From Viscum album (lineage: Eukaryota; Streptophyta; Magnoliopsida; Santalales; Viscaceae), in assembly GCA_963277665.1 (NCBI GenBank), contig OY728159.1:1015763343-1015827342 (forward strand): a DNA stretch of 64,000 nucleotides, in the 5' to 3' direction. Below, one piece after another: positions 49,525 through 61,189 of this stretch. The notes under the pieces were generated by a model, which searched no databases, was not told where the DNA came from, and was given only the letters and a program-made list of their open reading frames with translations. The position numbers and the translations under genes were made by a program. Each line of letters begins with the position of its first letter. Position 1 is the stretch's first letter.

Positions 49525-51801
49525 TGTAACAAACCGAACCGAATACCCTCTCAAATTGGTACCCAACCAGATCCTCCACATACCCAGGAAGCATTCTTGA
49601 TCCCCATAGACTGGAAACTAGCACCCGAGCATCAAACAATAGACATAGGGAATGATTTCACCCAACTTAAAGTGAAAACATGACACATATACACATTACA
49701 AAGAGAAATAGTAGAAGATATAAATATATTCCACAACATATAATGAAAAATGGAAGATATACAACTAAAAAAGGTATCCAACAATCTCCAAGAGACAAGT
49801 CCAACCACAAAGGACTAAAACACCAAAAATACACTCCAACAACACCATGTGATAGTGTGGGAAACTCCCACCATCTCACCACCATCTACACAAAACCTAG
49901 CTAATAAAAAACATTGTCACATCACTGCCGAACCATTCCCTCCCTATATTAAAATACATAAATATGTCTACATGTCGTCGTAGGGGTATACAGGTTGTTA
50001 GCTAACCGGATCATTAGGGTCTCACCCAAGTGTTATATATAAAGTCTCTAAAAAATAATCTAAGCATGCTCAAATTCAAAGAAAATAGTTCATGATAATA
50101 GTTTAATAGTTTTTATATCAAAAGCATAGAAAAATAATTTAATTTCCCCAATTTCTATATTTCCAAATGAAACAGGTAAATCAGTTTCAAAGAATTTCAT
50201 AACCATATATCATGGTAGATATATCATGTCAAAACAAATCATTCATCACATATCATATCAAATTTATGGCAGTACAATAAAATAGTACAATCCAAAAGCA
50301 GAAGCATAGTTAACATCACACTAGGGATCAAAATAGGTCAGGATAACTAGGAAACTCATACCCAACCTAGAAAATTGTGTATTCATCATGACACTAGGCA
50401 TATTCATCAAGTCTAGAGATAATTGAAACACCCTATAAAGTGAACCCCCCAACAGTTCTAACAAGTCCCTAAAACAATAGGCCTATGGAGAAATCCCCAT
50501 GAGCAAAACCCCTAAAATTGGATGAGATCGATTACTATACCTTCCACCTAAGTACCCAAGGCTTACCATGTGCTATATTTTCTAAACCAGTTCATTGATC
50601 CATTTTCATCAAACCATTATTTGAAAACCATTTCACAAAACCATTTCATAATACATTAAAAACCCTTTTCATTTACCAAAACTAGGAGAAAATAATCTTT
50701 ATAAAAAACAATTCCACACACACAAAACACATCAGCCATATCATTCCATTTAATTTAATAAATGAATTTATCAAAACTAGAATTAATTTAGTTCACGAAC
50801 ATAGGCTAGAGATATAACCACCTACCTCTAAACTCAGGTCGCACATGCCCGCAATGGGATCCACTAATAAGGAAGGATTAAAAAACAATAGCAGAGGCCC
50901 TAGAATACAAATCTTATAATTGATCCAATTTAACAAAAGGGTTAATGGAAATGAAAAAACAAAACATACCTCAAGAACGCACACTCTCCACACCACAACC
51001 AACAAAGTAAATGGCCCCTGAAACAAGATCACAAAACAGATCTAGAGAGAAACAAGAAGAAACATCACCACAAGTCGATGGATCTGATAATGTAATGAAA
51101 CAGTGCCACCGTGATCAAAGAACTGAAGAATCATAAAGCATAACTCACCTGGAGATGTGAAACCCAACCACAACAGCAATAAATCATCGAAAAAATAAAT
51201 CTAGATTGAATAAAGACTCCAGAAATCATCATAGAAGGGATATAGGTTGAGATCAAGGAGGGATGTGGAAGGATGAATGAAAAATCAGTCAATGCAGCAC
51301 CCTAAAAGATTACCTCCTAATAGTTATGGGATTTGTCATCCCTTTACATGTTATGTAATACATGAGGCTTAAGTATGCAGAAAAACCTAATTCCTTTTTA
51401 TTAAAACCAGATCTTTTAACATTACACATTGTGTGACCATTACTCAACATGTACTTATTTCATGATATGTATGAATTTCATGACTTTTTCTTGGTGAAAA
51501 ATTACATGTCATGTAACCCTTTTACATGTCATCTCTCAACACACAACAAAAAATCTATATTATTACAAAAAAAACCCCAAACTAACTTGGGAATTCTCTA
51601 AACTTGGGTAGAACCCTACAAATCCATTAACACATTTATACCCAGACTCCATTAATTCAAAAAAAACATACATCCCCGAACATTAGGTGATTTTTTCCAG
51701 TAAATGTTATTCATTATCAGGAGTCTAAAGACTCACCCAATTAAAGATGAAAACTAGAAAAGAGAAGGATAATACCTAAAATCAGGTAATAGGGTGTTAC
51801 A
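49525..51801 (-). repeat. 3' LTR of the minus-strand chromovirus
   Basis: It reads tgtaacaaacc to agggtgttaca, so it starts TGTAACACCC on the minus strand. A cluster of tacatgtcatgtaac-like motifs lies at 51420-51540. The frames at 49459-49904 and 50793-51032 lie in LTR sequence, are not kept in the sister LTR, and are not genes. Confidence 0.85.
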
Positions 51802-51829
51802 AATACCCAAACATAAGACTTTTCATCCT

Positions 51830-54700
51830 CAAGAATTCATATTGAATAATGAAGTCCGGTAAATAGGTGGGGCCACTACTCCCTTATCAATGACTCGTAC
51901 TCTTGTGTTTTATAATAATATGATATATGGCCCCATAACACTGTGACCAATAGAATATAGTTCACACACAATACTTTCACTTGAGATTCAATGATATCAA
52001 CTGGATTATAAACAATAGATATGTCTGGATCTAACTTAGTATCTTCCCAACTCAAAACATGAGAGAGATCAGGATGGTATTTCCTAATCTACAGTATGTG
52101 GAAAACATCATGAATGTTAGTCAAATAAACTAGAGATGAAAACTAATAAAAACCTTCCCAAGTTGCTCAGTGACCTTAAATAGTCTAGCATATCTCGGAT
52201 CCAACTTTACCTATTTTCCAATCTGATAATGACCCAACCAAGGAGAAACATTCAAGAAAACCCAATCACCAATGGAAAAATCCAAATAATGATGTTGTTG
52301 ATCCATATAAGATTTATTTTGACTCCATGATATAATCATACGCTTATTTATATTCTAAATCCTTTAAGATGTCTCCTAATCCAAACTTGGTCCCACCAAA
52401 GAAGTTTCTCCCACCTCTTCCCAACAAAGAGGTGATATGCACGGGTGACCATAAAAATACAAAAAAGGATCCATTCTGATTGATGAATGATAATTTTTAT
52501 TATAAGAAAACTCAAATAGTCTCATATGGTTATCCTATGATCCACCAAAATCCAAGACACATTCATAGATCATATCCTCCAGAATATGAATAGCATGCTT
52601 CGTCTGACCATCTGCTGGTGGATGATAAGTTATACACAATCTGACCAAAGTCCCAATCACCTCCTCGAGACTCCTCCAAAAAATATAATTAAACCTAGTA
52701 TACCTATCTAAAAAAATGTAAGAAGGAACCCCATGAAACCTCTCAATTCCCTATACATACATCTTACCCAAATGAATAAGTTTTTGGTGTCTTTAATTGG
52801 AATAAAATGAGATGAATTTGTCAACAGATCAATCACCACCCTGACAGCATTCCTCCATCAGGTATTCCATGGTAATCCAATAAGAAAATCCATGGATACC
52901 TTATCCTATTTCCAAACTGGCACTGGAAAAGGGTGTAGAAAACCAAAAGGTTTCAAATTCTCTGCCTTTATTTGTTGGTAGGTGTAACAGTGGAACACAA
53001 AATCAAGAATGTTGTGATTCATGCTCGGCCACCATAATTTATGTATCATGTAATAATACATCTTCATAGATACCAAATGAACATCCCAAAAAGAACAATA
53101 AAAAAAACTCCTCACAATGTTGGGATGATAAACTGATCCCTAAAACTGAGAATGTCATCTAGAGAGGGAGACTAACTAGAAAAGGTCTCCCCACCATATA
53201 GGGTTTCTCAATTTCTTATGAACTCAACATCTTGATGCAAACCCTATAGAATATATTCAAGGAAAGATGATAATTATTGAACATTGTTCATAACCATACC
53301 TGAAACATCCTCCCAAGCATCCATATGCAATAGATCAAAAAGCCTCATAAGTTTCCACTATTCCTTCAATTCCAAAAACAACTTACGATGACACTTTCCT
53401 ACTAAGAGTATCTACAATGACATTCCCATTCCTTGGGGTGTAGAAGTTATCAATGTCAAATGCATAAAGGTATTCCACACACCACCTCTATATAATATTA
53501 AAGTCTTTCTGAGAAAATATGCAGCTCAAAATATTTTGGTTATAAGAGACTGTAAACCTTTCCCCAAAAACATAATGTTTCCAACACTTAAGTGCAGGCA
53601 TAACTACGTAAACCTCTAAATCATGAGTGGGGTAATTATTCTCATGTGGTTGAAGATGAAAAGAGTCATAATCTACCATATGATCATCCTACATGAGTAT
53701 ACATCCCAAACCAGTGCCATAATTAACATAGAAAACCACATATCCATTACCGAGCTTTGGTAAGATCAGAATAGGAGCTGATGTCTGAATTCCTTTCAGC
53801 TCATCAAAAGATGAATGAAAATTTTTATCCCATATTAATTTCACCCATTTTCATGTAATATAAGTCAAAGTTGATTCCAAATTCAATAAATCATTGATGA
53901 ACTATTTATAGTATCCATCAAGACCAAGAAATATCCAAATTTTAAAGACATTTTTTGGTTCTTCTCATGAAAAAAAATCCTTTACCTTATCATGGTCAAC
54001 TGATAATCCATGATAAAAAATAATGTGCCCCAATAATTTCACTTATTGAATCTATAAGTTTCATTTAAAATGCATTCCATACAAATATTGACTCATCAAT
54101 ATTTCCAAACCCAAATACAGATAATGCTCATGCTCATGCTCATAACTTGAATAAACCAAAGTATCATCCACAAACACTACCAAAAATATGTCGAGATACT
54201 GATGGAATATCTGATTCATAAAATCCATAAAAAATACTTGATAATTAGACAGATTAAATGGAATCACAAGATAATCATAATGGTTATACCTTCTCCTGAA
54301 ATTCATCTTTAGTATATCAGACTCTCAGACTTTGAGTTGATGATAACCCGATCGAAGGTCAATCTTCAAAAGTAACTTTTCCTCCTTTAACTGATCAAAA
54401 AAATCACCCCCATAAGGAAATGGATACTTTATCTTAATTATTAGCCATTTCAACTTCGTACAGTCCATGCATAATCAGAGTGAACTGTCTACCTTCTTGG
54501 AAAAGAACACTGAGGCTACCCAAGGCAAAACACTAGGGTGAAAAAAACCATCACCACCAGATCGCCTAACTGAATCTTAATCTCTTTCAACTCTATTGGT
54601 TCCATATGATTATAAGGTATCTAAATCCGCTACATAATTGGAACTATGTCAATTATAAAATCTACCTCCCTCTCTAGAGGAAGCCTAAAGAAATCATCAA
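51830..54700 (-). pseudogene. chromovirus pol remnant: RT, RNase H, integrase, chromodomain
   Basis: Minus-strand polyprotein, broken by stops and frameshifts. Reverse transcriptase at about 53900-54600 keeps YLVIPFNLSNYQVFF and the active site FVDDTLVYS. RNase H at 53480-53800 reads ENNYPTHDLE. The integrase zinc finger at 52906-53115 has lost one Cys (CYTYQQ in place of CxxCQQ). In the core, FLDRY keeps the second Asp, but the catalytic Glu is Lys: DGQTKHAIHILEDM, codon at 52598-52600. A chromodomain-like end at about 51850-52050 reads VDIIESQVKVL and LLVTVLWG. Between them are GKLxPRY-type sequences of the integrase C-terminus. Sequence at 51802-51835 is the PPT context. It is inactive. 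Confidence 0.9.
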
Positions 54701-54928
54701 GGAAAACATCAGGAAAATCATGAACAAAAATGGGAATATCAATAATAGAAAAAGCTTCATCAGGCACAACTGCTACAAAAAAAATCAAATCATGATCTCT
54801 AGAAAGGAAGGTCCTTCATAATCAGGCCTTGGATCCTAATCTCCCTAAAACACTTGTGATCTCCCATCGGTCGCAACAAATTTTACAGACAGATGATAAC
54901 AATCAACCTTAGTTTGATGATCAATAAG

Positions 54929-55219
54929 TCAATCCATCCTAATAATGACATCAAATAGATCCACATAGAGAACAAGATAATCCAAAACTATCTCCACATC
55001 AGCTATCGATAACACACAAGAAGGACATTGAAACCCCTTCTCATTCATCTTCCCAATATGTACCTCTAACTTCATAACAAATGGCATGAGCTCCGTTGTA
55101 AGGTTAATCATATCAACAAAATAGAAAAATATAAATGAGTGGGAAGCACCAGTATCAAATAAAGAAATCGCAACTGAGGATGCAATAAATATGGTACCTC
55201 TCACTATTGTTGGACCCAT
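54929..55219 (-). pseudogene. retroviral-type aspartic protease of the chromovirus
   Basis: A 96-codon open stretch containing the active site in LFDTGASHSFIF, followed by the usual spacing to PSCVLSIADVEIVLDYLVL. It would cut the polyprotein into its parts. It lies between the gag zinc knuckles (55370-55470) and the reverse transcriptase, as in all Ty3/gypsy elements. The catalytic triplet is intact; the frames around it are not. Confidence 0.85.
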
Positions 55220-55369
55220 GTCAACCTATACCAAAAACTAATATAATGCATTAAGGTGCTTCACTCCTAAGGCCTACGGTTGGATCCCTATATTATTTAA
55301 AGCATATAAAGGTGATATAGTATCCTTTGAAACCTATTATCCCTAGCCATATCGAGTTTTAGACAAATC

Positions 55370-56002
55370 CTGATAGAAATGCTACAGATGGAAATAATGT
55401 CCACAACCATTGCACATCTTAGCTGGTGAAGGGCATGAATGTCATGTGTGTATTCCCTTTCCACACTAATGGAAATTTATAGTCACACTACTAGTTGTAA
55501 TCGGAGGTTATGAAGAGGCTTTTTGTTAATAACCACCTCTACCACCCCCATGGTGATATTACCACTTTCTCTTCTTCCCTGGTGTACCACTGAAGTTGCC
55601 ACTAGGTGGAAGAGAAGGGAAATAATATTGAACCTTTCCTTTCATATAAATTTCTACCATCATATCCCTATCCACTATATCCTCATAGGTTGAAAACTTT
55701 ATCATAAATACATGTGATCTGATATCCAATCATAAACCTTGAAAATACTTCTAAGCTTTTAGCTGGTCATTTTTGACAACCACTCATACAAAATGAACCA
55801 GTCAAGAAAAATGAATAGTGTATTCTGAAACTGAACACTCTCCCTACTGCAAAGAGAGTAACTTCAGAGACTTCTCTATCATCAGCAACTCTAGAAAAGA
55901 CAGTTGGAAGAAGAGATTCTTGAAACACTTCCAGTCTAAGGCTATGTGCTTATCTTCCTACACCATGTAATCCCACCAATGCTTGTTGGGACCCTCCATC
56001 CA
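55370..56002 (-). pseudogene. gag, C-terminal part, downstream of the insert
   Basis: Starting next to the insert the minus strand reads KHWWDYMV, then FKNLFFQLSFLE, SEYTIHF, YFQGL, IRSHVF and TYEDIVDRDMMVEIYMKGK, which follow the plant gypsy gag (HWW, F...F, YE..F, F..GL..I). A Gly/Arg/Lys-rich linker comes next. Two worn zinc knuckles lie at 55380-55470 (CGKGIHT, MCNGCGHYFH). Several stops interrupt it. The protein would have formed the particle and bound RNA. Confidence 0.8.
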
Positions 56003-58296
56003 TAATTTTTTTATTAAGCCACTTTAAGGACAAGTGGGAAACCAAAGTTCGCACACAAGGACTACGTGCTGAACGAGCTCACAGAATCGTTAAACACAAG
56101 ACTAAGGTTATTTGAGTCAGATGATCTATATAATTCCCAGTGCAGAGTACTAACCTGGATGTCTGGATCTTCCCTAATAAGTGCTTCAAGGTGAGAAATC
56201 ATTCTATCCATTATCTGGATGAATTCCTCCAAGTTGATTCTTCCTTGGTTGAAGCCTCGGACGATGATTCGGTCTTGCTCGTCTATCCACGCTTCTTGCT
56301 CCTCTGTGGCCTCAGTCTACAAGAGTATTTCATAAATCCTTAAAATATCTTCATTTGATGTGTTTGGCCGAAGGACTTTTTCAAACATCTCTTCCTTAGA
56401 GTGGCAGATGAGCCTTAGACACTCCTCTCCCTCTTCCTCTATTACTCTTGATTCTCTACTTGGATCCCCACTTTCCCCGTTTTGAAGGCCTTTGCTTTCC
56501 TTGCTTCCACATTTCTTAGACGACCTGGTTTCCATTGGTTTCGGCAAGTGGGAGTAGTCTTTACACCCATTGGGTTTTTTACCTTGAACCACTATGCATT
56601 TCCCCGAGTCGCGCTTCCCTTTTTTCCCCTTCTTCCTTCTTGGACTATGGGGACCTTTCCCTTGGAACTGGTCCAGGATGTCAACTGAGAGTTGGCTAAA
56701 ACTATCATCACCTGAATCTGCATCCTCTTGTGACAATGACTATTCTTGAGTTTCTAGGACTTCAAATCGGTTTTTCACTTCAACCCTCGGACCTTCTTTC
56801 AGAGCCCTCGACCTACCTGAAGAATCCAACTTGCCTACTTTGGCTGCCAAGTCCTTCTTATTCTTACACTCGCTCCCAGTCATCTGAAAGGAGGACTTCA
56901 AACTGAGCGTGTTTGGTTCAAGAGGACCCAATACACTATCCCCTTCCTGCCTTCCTCGACCGTCCTGCCTTCCTTGACCATGGAGAGAGCTTGTAGCTGC
57001 ATGCAAAAAGGATTTCCCCTACACAGCCTTGACAGATGGCTCTACCTCCTTTCCAAATTGAGACTGCTGGTTAGATCCCTCCCATTCCCGACCATGAGGA
57101 CCCCCTGGGCCATGTACATCGCCAGCACCCTTCACCACACCAATATTGACAATTCTGTCCGAGACCGGATGCTCCACCACATCCACATGCAAGGATTGCT
57201 CCTTTCCTCCCCCCTGCACTGCCTCCACTCCATTCTCCTGCAAGGAATTGATCCCCAAATCCTGCCTTAACCGAGCTATGACATCCACAACCTATTTCAA
57301 GGAGGTACTAGCCTCCACAACCTTCACTGCTGGGACCACCGGGTAAGTCCCCTGCAAAGGTTGGCCCTCCCGATGACTAATTTGGCTACAGGAAAGGACA
57401 GTGCCTTCTGTTTCCAGCCTCGAAACCTCGCCCGGACCAAAATGCGCCCCACCTGGATCCCGTTCCCTAGGATCAACCCCGCGCGCCTCTGTAAGCATGT
57501 CCAGTATTGCTCCATCCGATAGCTGAATCACACCGGGAATCACCGGCGCCTGAGACTCTTCAGGTTGGGAATTCAAAGGTTGTTGAGTCCTTGGACCTCG
57601 ATTACATCCAGGGAACGAGTGTCATAGACGATGGAAACCCGAGCAAAACTCTGGCCAAGACTCGAAGATCACCTGTTGTTTCCATCTGAATTCTTCGCCA
57701 ACCGAAATCCAAAGCCACTCTGTAGGAGGCTTCGAGATGTCGACCTCAACACAAACGCGAGGGTTGATAGGATGACAAACAGCAGTAGTCCTACTATCCG
57801 AACAGAGAAATATACCAACCATGTTCCCTAACATGCTAATAATTGACGGAATCTGGAAAGGAAGCGGAAAATCTGGGAAGCTTACCCACACCGCCGTCGA
57901 CGGTTCTTCTCGATTCATGATGGATTTGAATGACCAGCGAAGGAGGTAAAATCCGAATCCATTGAGGGTTCGGGGGGCATTGGACCAAGCAGCAATCAAG
58001 TCGCTCTCAGAGGAAAACCGAACCATCATCTGCCGCCGGTCGAGCAGCCTGACCACCACATGGTCTTGAAGTCCCCAAGCTTCAAATACGAATCGGTCAA
58101 AGGCATCCACCGAAGGGCGGAGACCCCTAAAGCGAGCGACCAGCGTCATCCTGAAGAGATCCGAAGCACCGTTGAACTCCTTCGTGGACAGCGCGAGCTA
58201 TGGAAACCCCTTATGAAGGTCAGGGACCTTAGGGCACAAAGAAATCGTCGGGAAAGGAGGAAGGAGAGAGGGGTTGTTCAAGCGAGTGACCAGCAT
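56003..58296 (-). mobile_element. GC-rich retroposon carrying only a DUF4283-type ORF1
   Basis: The insert breaks gag between the codons for FILEDDA (58297-58320) and KHWW (about 55972-55984). On the minus strand it has a pyrimidine-rich leader (caacccctctctccttcctc), one long frame and a short A-run (aataaaaaaa) at the 3' end. A passage near the start (gatgctggtcactcgctt, 58280-58297) is repeated at the start codon (gatgacgctggtcgctcgct, 58131-58150). No endonuclease or reverse transcriptase of a LINE ORF2 is present, and there is no room for one. I could not define a target duplication. Confidence 0.7.
56062..58149 (-). pseudogene. DUF4283 and zinc-knuckle protein (plant LINE ORF1-like), five in-frame stops
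   Basis: One frame runs from ATG at 58149 to a stop at 56062-56064, about 695 codons, interrupted only by stops at 57622, 57292, 57019, 56740 and 56317 and by no frameshift that I see. Residues 1-165 fit DUF4283: VARFRGLRPS, then VRLLDRRQMMVRFSSESDL, AVWVSFPDFPLPF and NPRVCVEVDI. A zinc knuckle follows (CSGFHRL-stop-HSFPGC, 57604-57645). Its spacing is CX2CX4HX4C, but the second Cys is Phe and one spacer codon is TGA. The rest is hydrophilic, with a Lys/Arg-rich stretch (RRKKGKKGKR) and an acidic end. In plant L1 elements such a protein binds RNA. A retroposed host mRNA of a DUF4283 protein is the alternative. Confidence 0.75.
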
Positions 58297-58642
58297 CGTC
58301 CTCAAGTATGAATGTTGAAAAATTTACTTTGATACTCTTATGTGTAACCAGGAAGTCAAAGATCTGATCGATCTTGTCAAACCTGTCCTCTGCCTCTTGA
58401 GTTTCATTCATACCTTTAATGGACGGTGGATTCTCATGCAATAAATATAATGATTTATCTCTTTCTCCTATATCTCATGGATGAACCTTAACAACTGTTT
58501 TATAAAATTGTGTCACAGTTTGGTCAACAACACAAACTACTCACACAATAGACTCAATAAATTTCTGATCCATTGGAGGCTTCCCTAGAGGAGCATGATC
58601 TTCACCCTCCTGAGGAACTCATAGAACATATCTTGAAGGCAT
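58297..58642 (-). pseudogene. gag, N-terminal part, upstream of the insert
   Basis: The likely start is the ATG at 58642 (MPSRYVL). The frame passes two stops and then reads NPPSIKGMNETQEAEDRFDKI, IFDFL and FSTFILEDDA. This is the familiar plant gypsy gag opening (NPP.F.G, A..W...IEKIF, A...L...A..WW). The WW partner lies beyond the insert at about 55975. About 250 bp of leader separate it from the PBS. Confidence 0.8.
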
Positions 58643-58896
58643 ACTGGAGCACACAAAAACAAAAGGAAGGGTCATACACAGAATAATATTAGTTCAAACC
58701 AGAAAACCCATAAGAAAAAATTGATATTAACATCAAAACTCAAAACAGGAGACACACATCCCAACATCCCATGGTCTCTTGAGTCTCATCACATTAAGAG
58801 CTGGTCAAGAACTCACCACAATCTACCTATCAAGTCTCCACAATCTTATATCCATTCTATAAAATATCCCAAGATAAGGAAAAAACCCAAAACCTA

Positions 58897-58910
58897 GGGT
58901 TCTAATACCA
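58897..58910 (-). other. primer-binding site of the minus-strand chromovirus
   Basis: On the minus strand it reads TGGTATTAGAACCC, a near match to the initiator tRNA-Met site, three bases after the LTR end (gttcattaca). Confidence 0.8.
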
Positions 58911-58913
58911 AAT

Positions 58914-61189
58914 TGTAATGAACCAACCAGGTTAACCTCTCAAACTGGTACCCGACCCGATTTTACACATACTTAAAGGGAGTTCTTAATCCCCATGGGC
59001 TGATGACTAACACTCGAGCATCAAACAATAAACATGGGGGGTGATTTTCCCAACCCGAAATGATAAAATTGCATATATACAAATTACAAAGAGAATAACA
59101 GAATCTATAAATATATTACATAACAGATAAAGAACAATAGAATTGATAAAACTAAAAAATGTAGAAAACAATCTCCAATATACAAGTCCACCAACAAAGG
59201 ACTAAAAAACAAAAAGTCACCCCAACAGCTCCATGTGATAGTGTAAGAAACTCCCACTATCTCACTATAAGCTACCAAAACCCAGCTGACAAAAAACCTC
59301 ACCACCTCACTACAGTTTTATGAATTCTCCTACATCGAAATACATAACCATGTCTATGAACCACTGAAGGGATACACAGGGTGTGATCTAACATGTTTTG
59401 TAGGGTCTCACCCAGGTATTCCATATCAAGTCTTTAAACAATAATCCAAGAATTCTCAACTTTAAGGCAAATAGTTCATGATAACAGTTTAATAGTTTTT
59501 ATATCAAAAGCATGGAAAAACAATTTAATTTCACATTTCTCCACATTTCTAAATAAAATAGGTAAATAAGTTTCAAAGAATTTTATAACCATATATCATA
59601 GAAAATATATCATGTTAAAACAAATCATGCATCACATATCATGTCAAATGCATGGAAGAATAATAAAATAGTACAAGACAAATGCAGAAGCACATGTAAC
59701 ATCATTACAGGGATCACACTAGTTCAGGATGGCTAGGAAACTCATACCTAAAATAGATAATCATGTACTCCTCAATCCACTAGACATATTAATCAAATCT
59801 ATAGATCATATTAAAGCCCCATAAATTGAACCCCCAACATGTCTAACAAGTCCCTAGAACAACAAACCTAGGGAATAAAGAAAATCCCTATGAGAAAACC
59901 CCACAGTAGTGGATGAGACCTATTAATATACCTTCCACCTAAGTACCTAAGGCTTACCATGTTATCTATTTTCCATCTTAATTCATCAAACCATAATTTT
60001 GAAAAACATTTAACAAAATAGTTTCACAATGTTTTGAAAAAACCTTTTCATTTATCAAAACTTGGGAAAAACATATTTTATAAAAACCTTATTCCACACA
60101 CAAAAAACAAATCATTTATATCATTCCATTTTATTTAATAAAAAAACTTATCAGAAATAGGAGAAATACAGTTCACCAACACGGGATAGAGATAGAACCA
60201 CCTACCATAAAAATCAGGTTGCACATGCCCTCAATGGGATCCACCAACAAGGAAGGATTCAATAATGACAACAGAGGCCCTAGAATCAGTATACACATAT
60301 TATAATTGATCCAATTTATCAAATGGGTTAGTAGAGAATAGGAAACAACACATACCTAAAGAACTCATGCCCATCGCACCATAACCAACAAAGGAAACAA
60401 TCCCTAGAACAAGATCACACAACAAATCTAGAGAGAAACAAGTAGAAATGTCACCACTGGTCAATGGATCTGATAAATCAACACAACAGCACTATTATAA
60501 TCAAATAAATGAATAATAATAAAGGATCACTCACCCAAAGAGAAGAAACCCAACCGTAATGATGATCAATCACCAAACGAATCAATCCAGTTCAAATAGA
60601 GACTCTCAAAATTGCTAGAGAATGACTCTAATTCGAGAGCAAGGAGGGATTTGGAAAGATGAATAAAAAAATAGTCGATGCAGCAACCTAAAATACAACC
60701 TCCTAATAGTTACATGATTTGTATCCCCTTTATGAATTATGTAATCCATGGGGCTCGAGTATTTTGAAAAACATGATGCCTTTTTATTAAAACCCAATCT
60801 TTTAACATTACATGTCATGTAACTATTACACAGATTGTACTCATTTCATGTTGTGTACATAGTTTAAAACTTGTTTATGGAAACCAATTACGCATCGTGT
60901 AACCCCTTTACACATCATGTAATCTCACAACACATAGCATAAAATCTATATTCTTACACAAAAACCCCAAACTGACTCAGGAATTATCAAAACTCAGGGA
61001 TAACCCTACAAATCCATTAACACATTTATACTTGGACTCTATTAATTCAAAAAAAAACATACATCCTATAAATTTAGGTCATTTTTCTCAAAAATTGTTC
61101 TCCATCCTCAAGAGTCCCAAGACACACTCAATTAAAGAGGAAAACTAAATAGAATGTAAATACCTAAAAGCGGGTAATGGGGTGTTACA
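58914..61189 (-). repeat. LTR shared by two tandem chromovirus interiors
   Basis: It reads tgtaatgaacc to ggggtgttaca. To its left lie a PBS and gag (it is the 5' LTR of that interior). To its right lie the end of a chromodomain and integrase (it is the 3' LTR of the next interior). The frames at 59105-59305 and 60615-60818 are within the LTR and are not genes. Confidence 0.85.

Larger units (their letters stand above)
49525..61189 (-). mobile_element. minus-strand chromovirus with both LTRs, gag split by an insert
   Basis: Left (3') LTR 49525-51801 and right (5') LTR 58914-61189 are 2277 and 2276 bp and match throughout, with frequent differences. On the minus strand the order from the right is LTR, PBS, gag, protease, reverse transcriptase, RNase H, integrase, chromodomain, PPT context, LTR. 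That order and the chromodomain place it in the Ty3/gypsy chromoviruses. The right LTR also borders a second interior (61190 onward), so there is no outer target site on that side. Confidence 0.9.

Noticed and set aside
56140..58311. Plus-strand frames across the DUF4283 insert
   Set aside because: They are the complement of the long minus-strand frame, which alone has a recognisable domain order and stays in a single frame for 2 kb.
55975..58320. A clean LINE target-site duplication around the DUF4283 insert
   Set aside because: I compared tcccaacaagc on one side with acttgaggacgatgctgg on the other and found no convincing repeat, so none is claimed.
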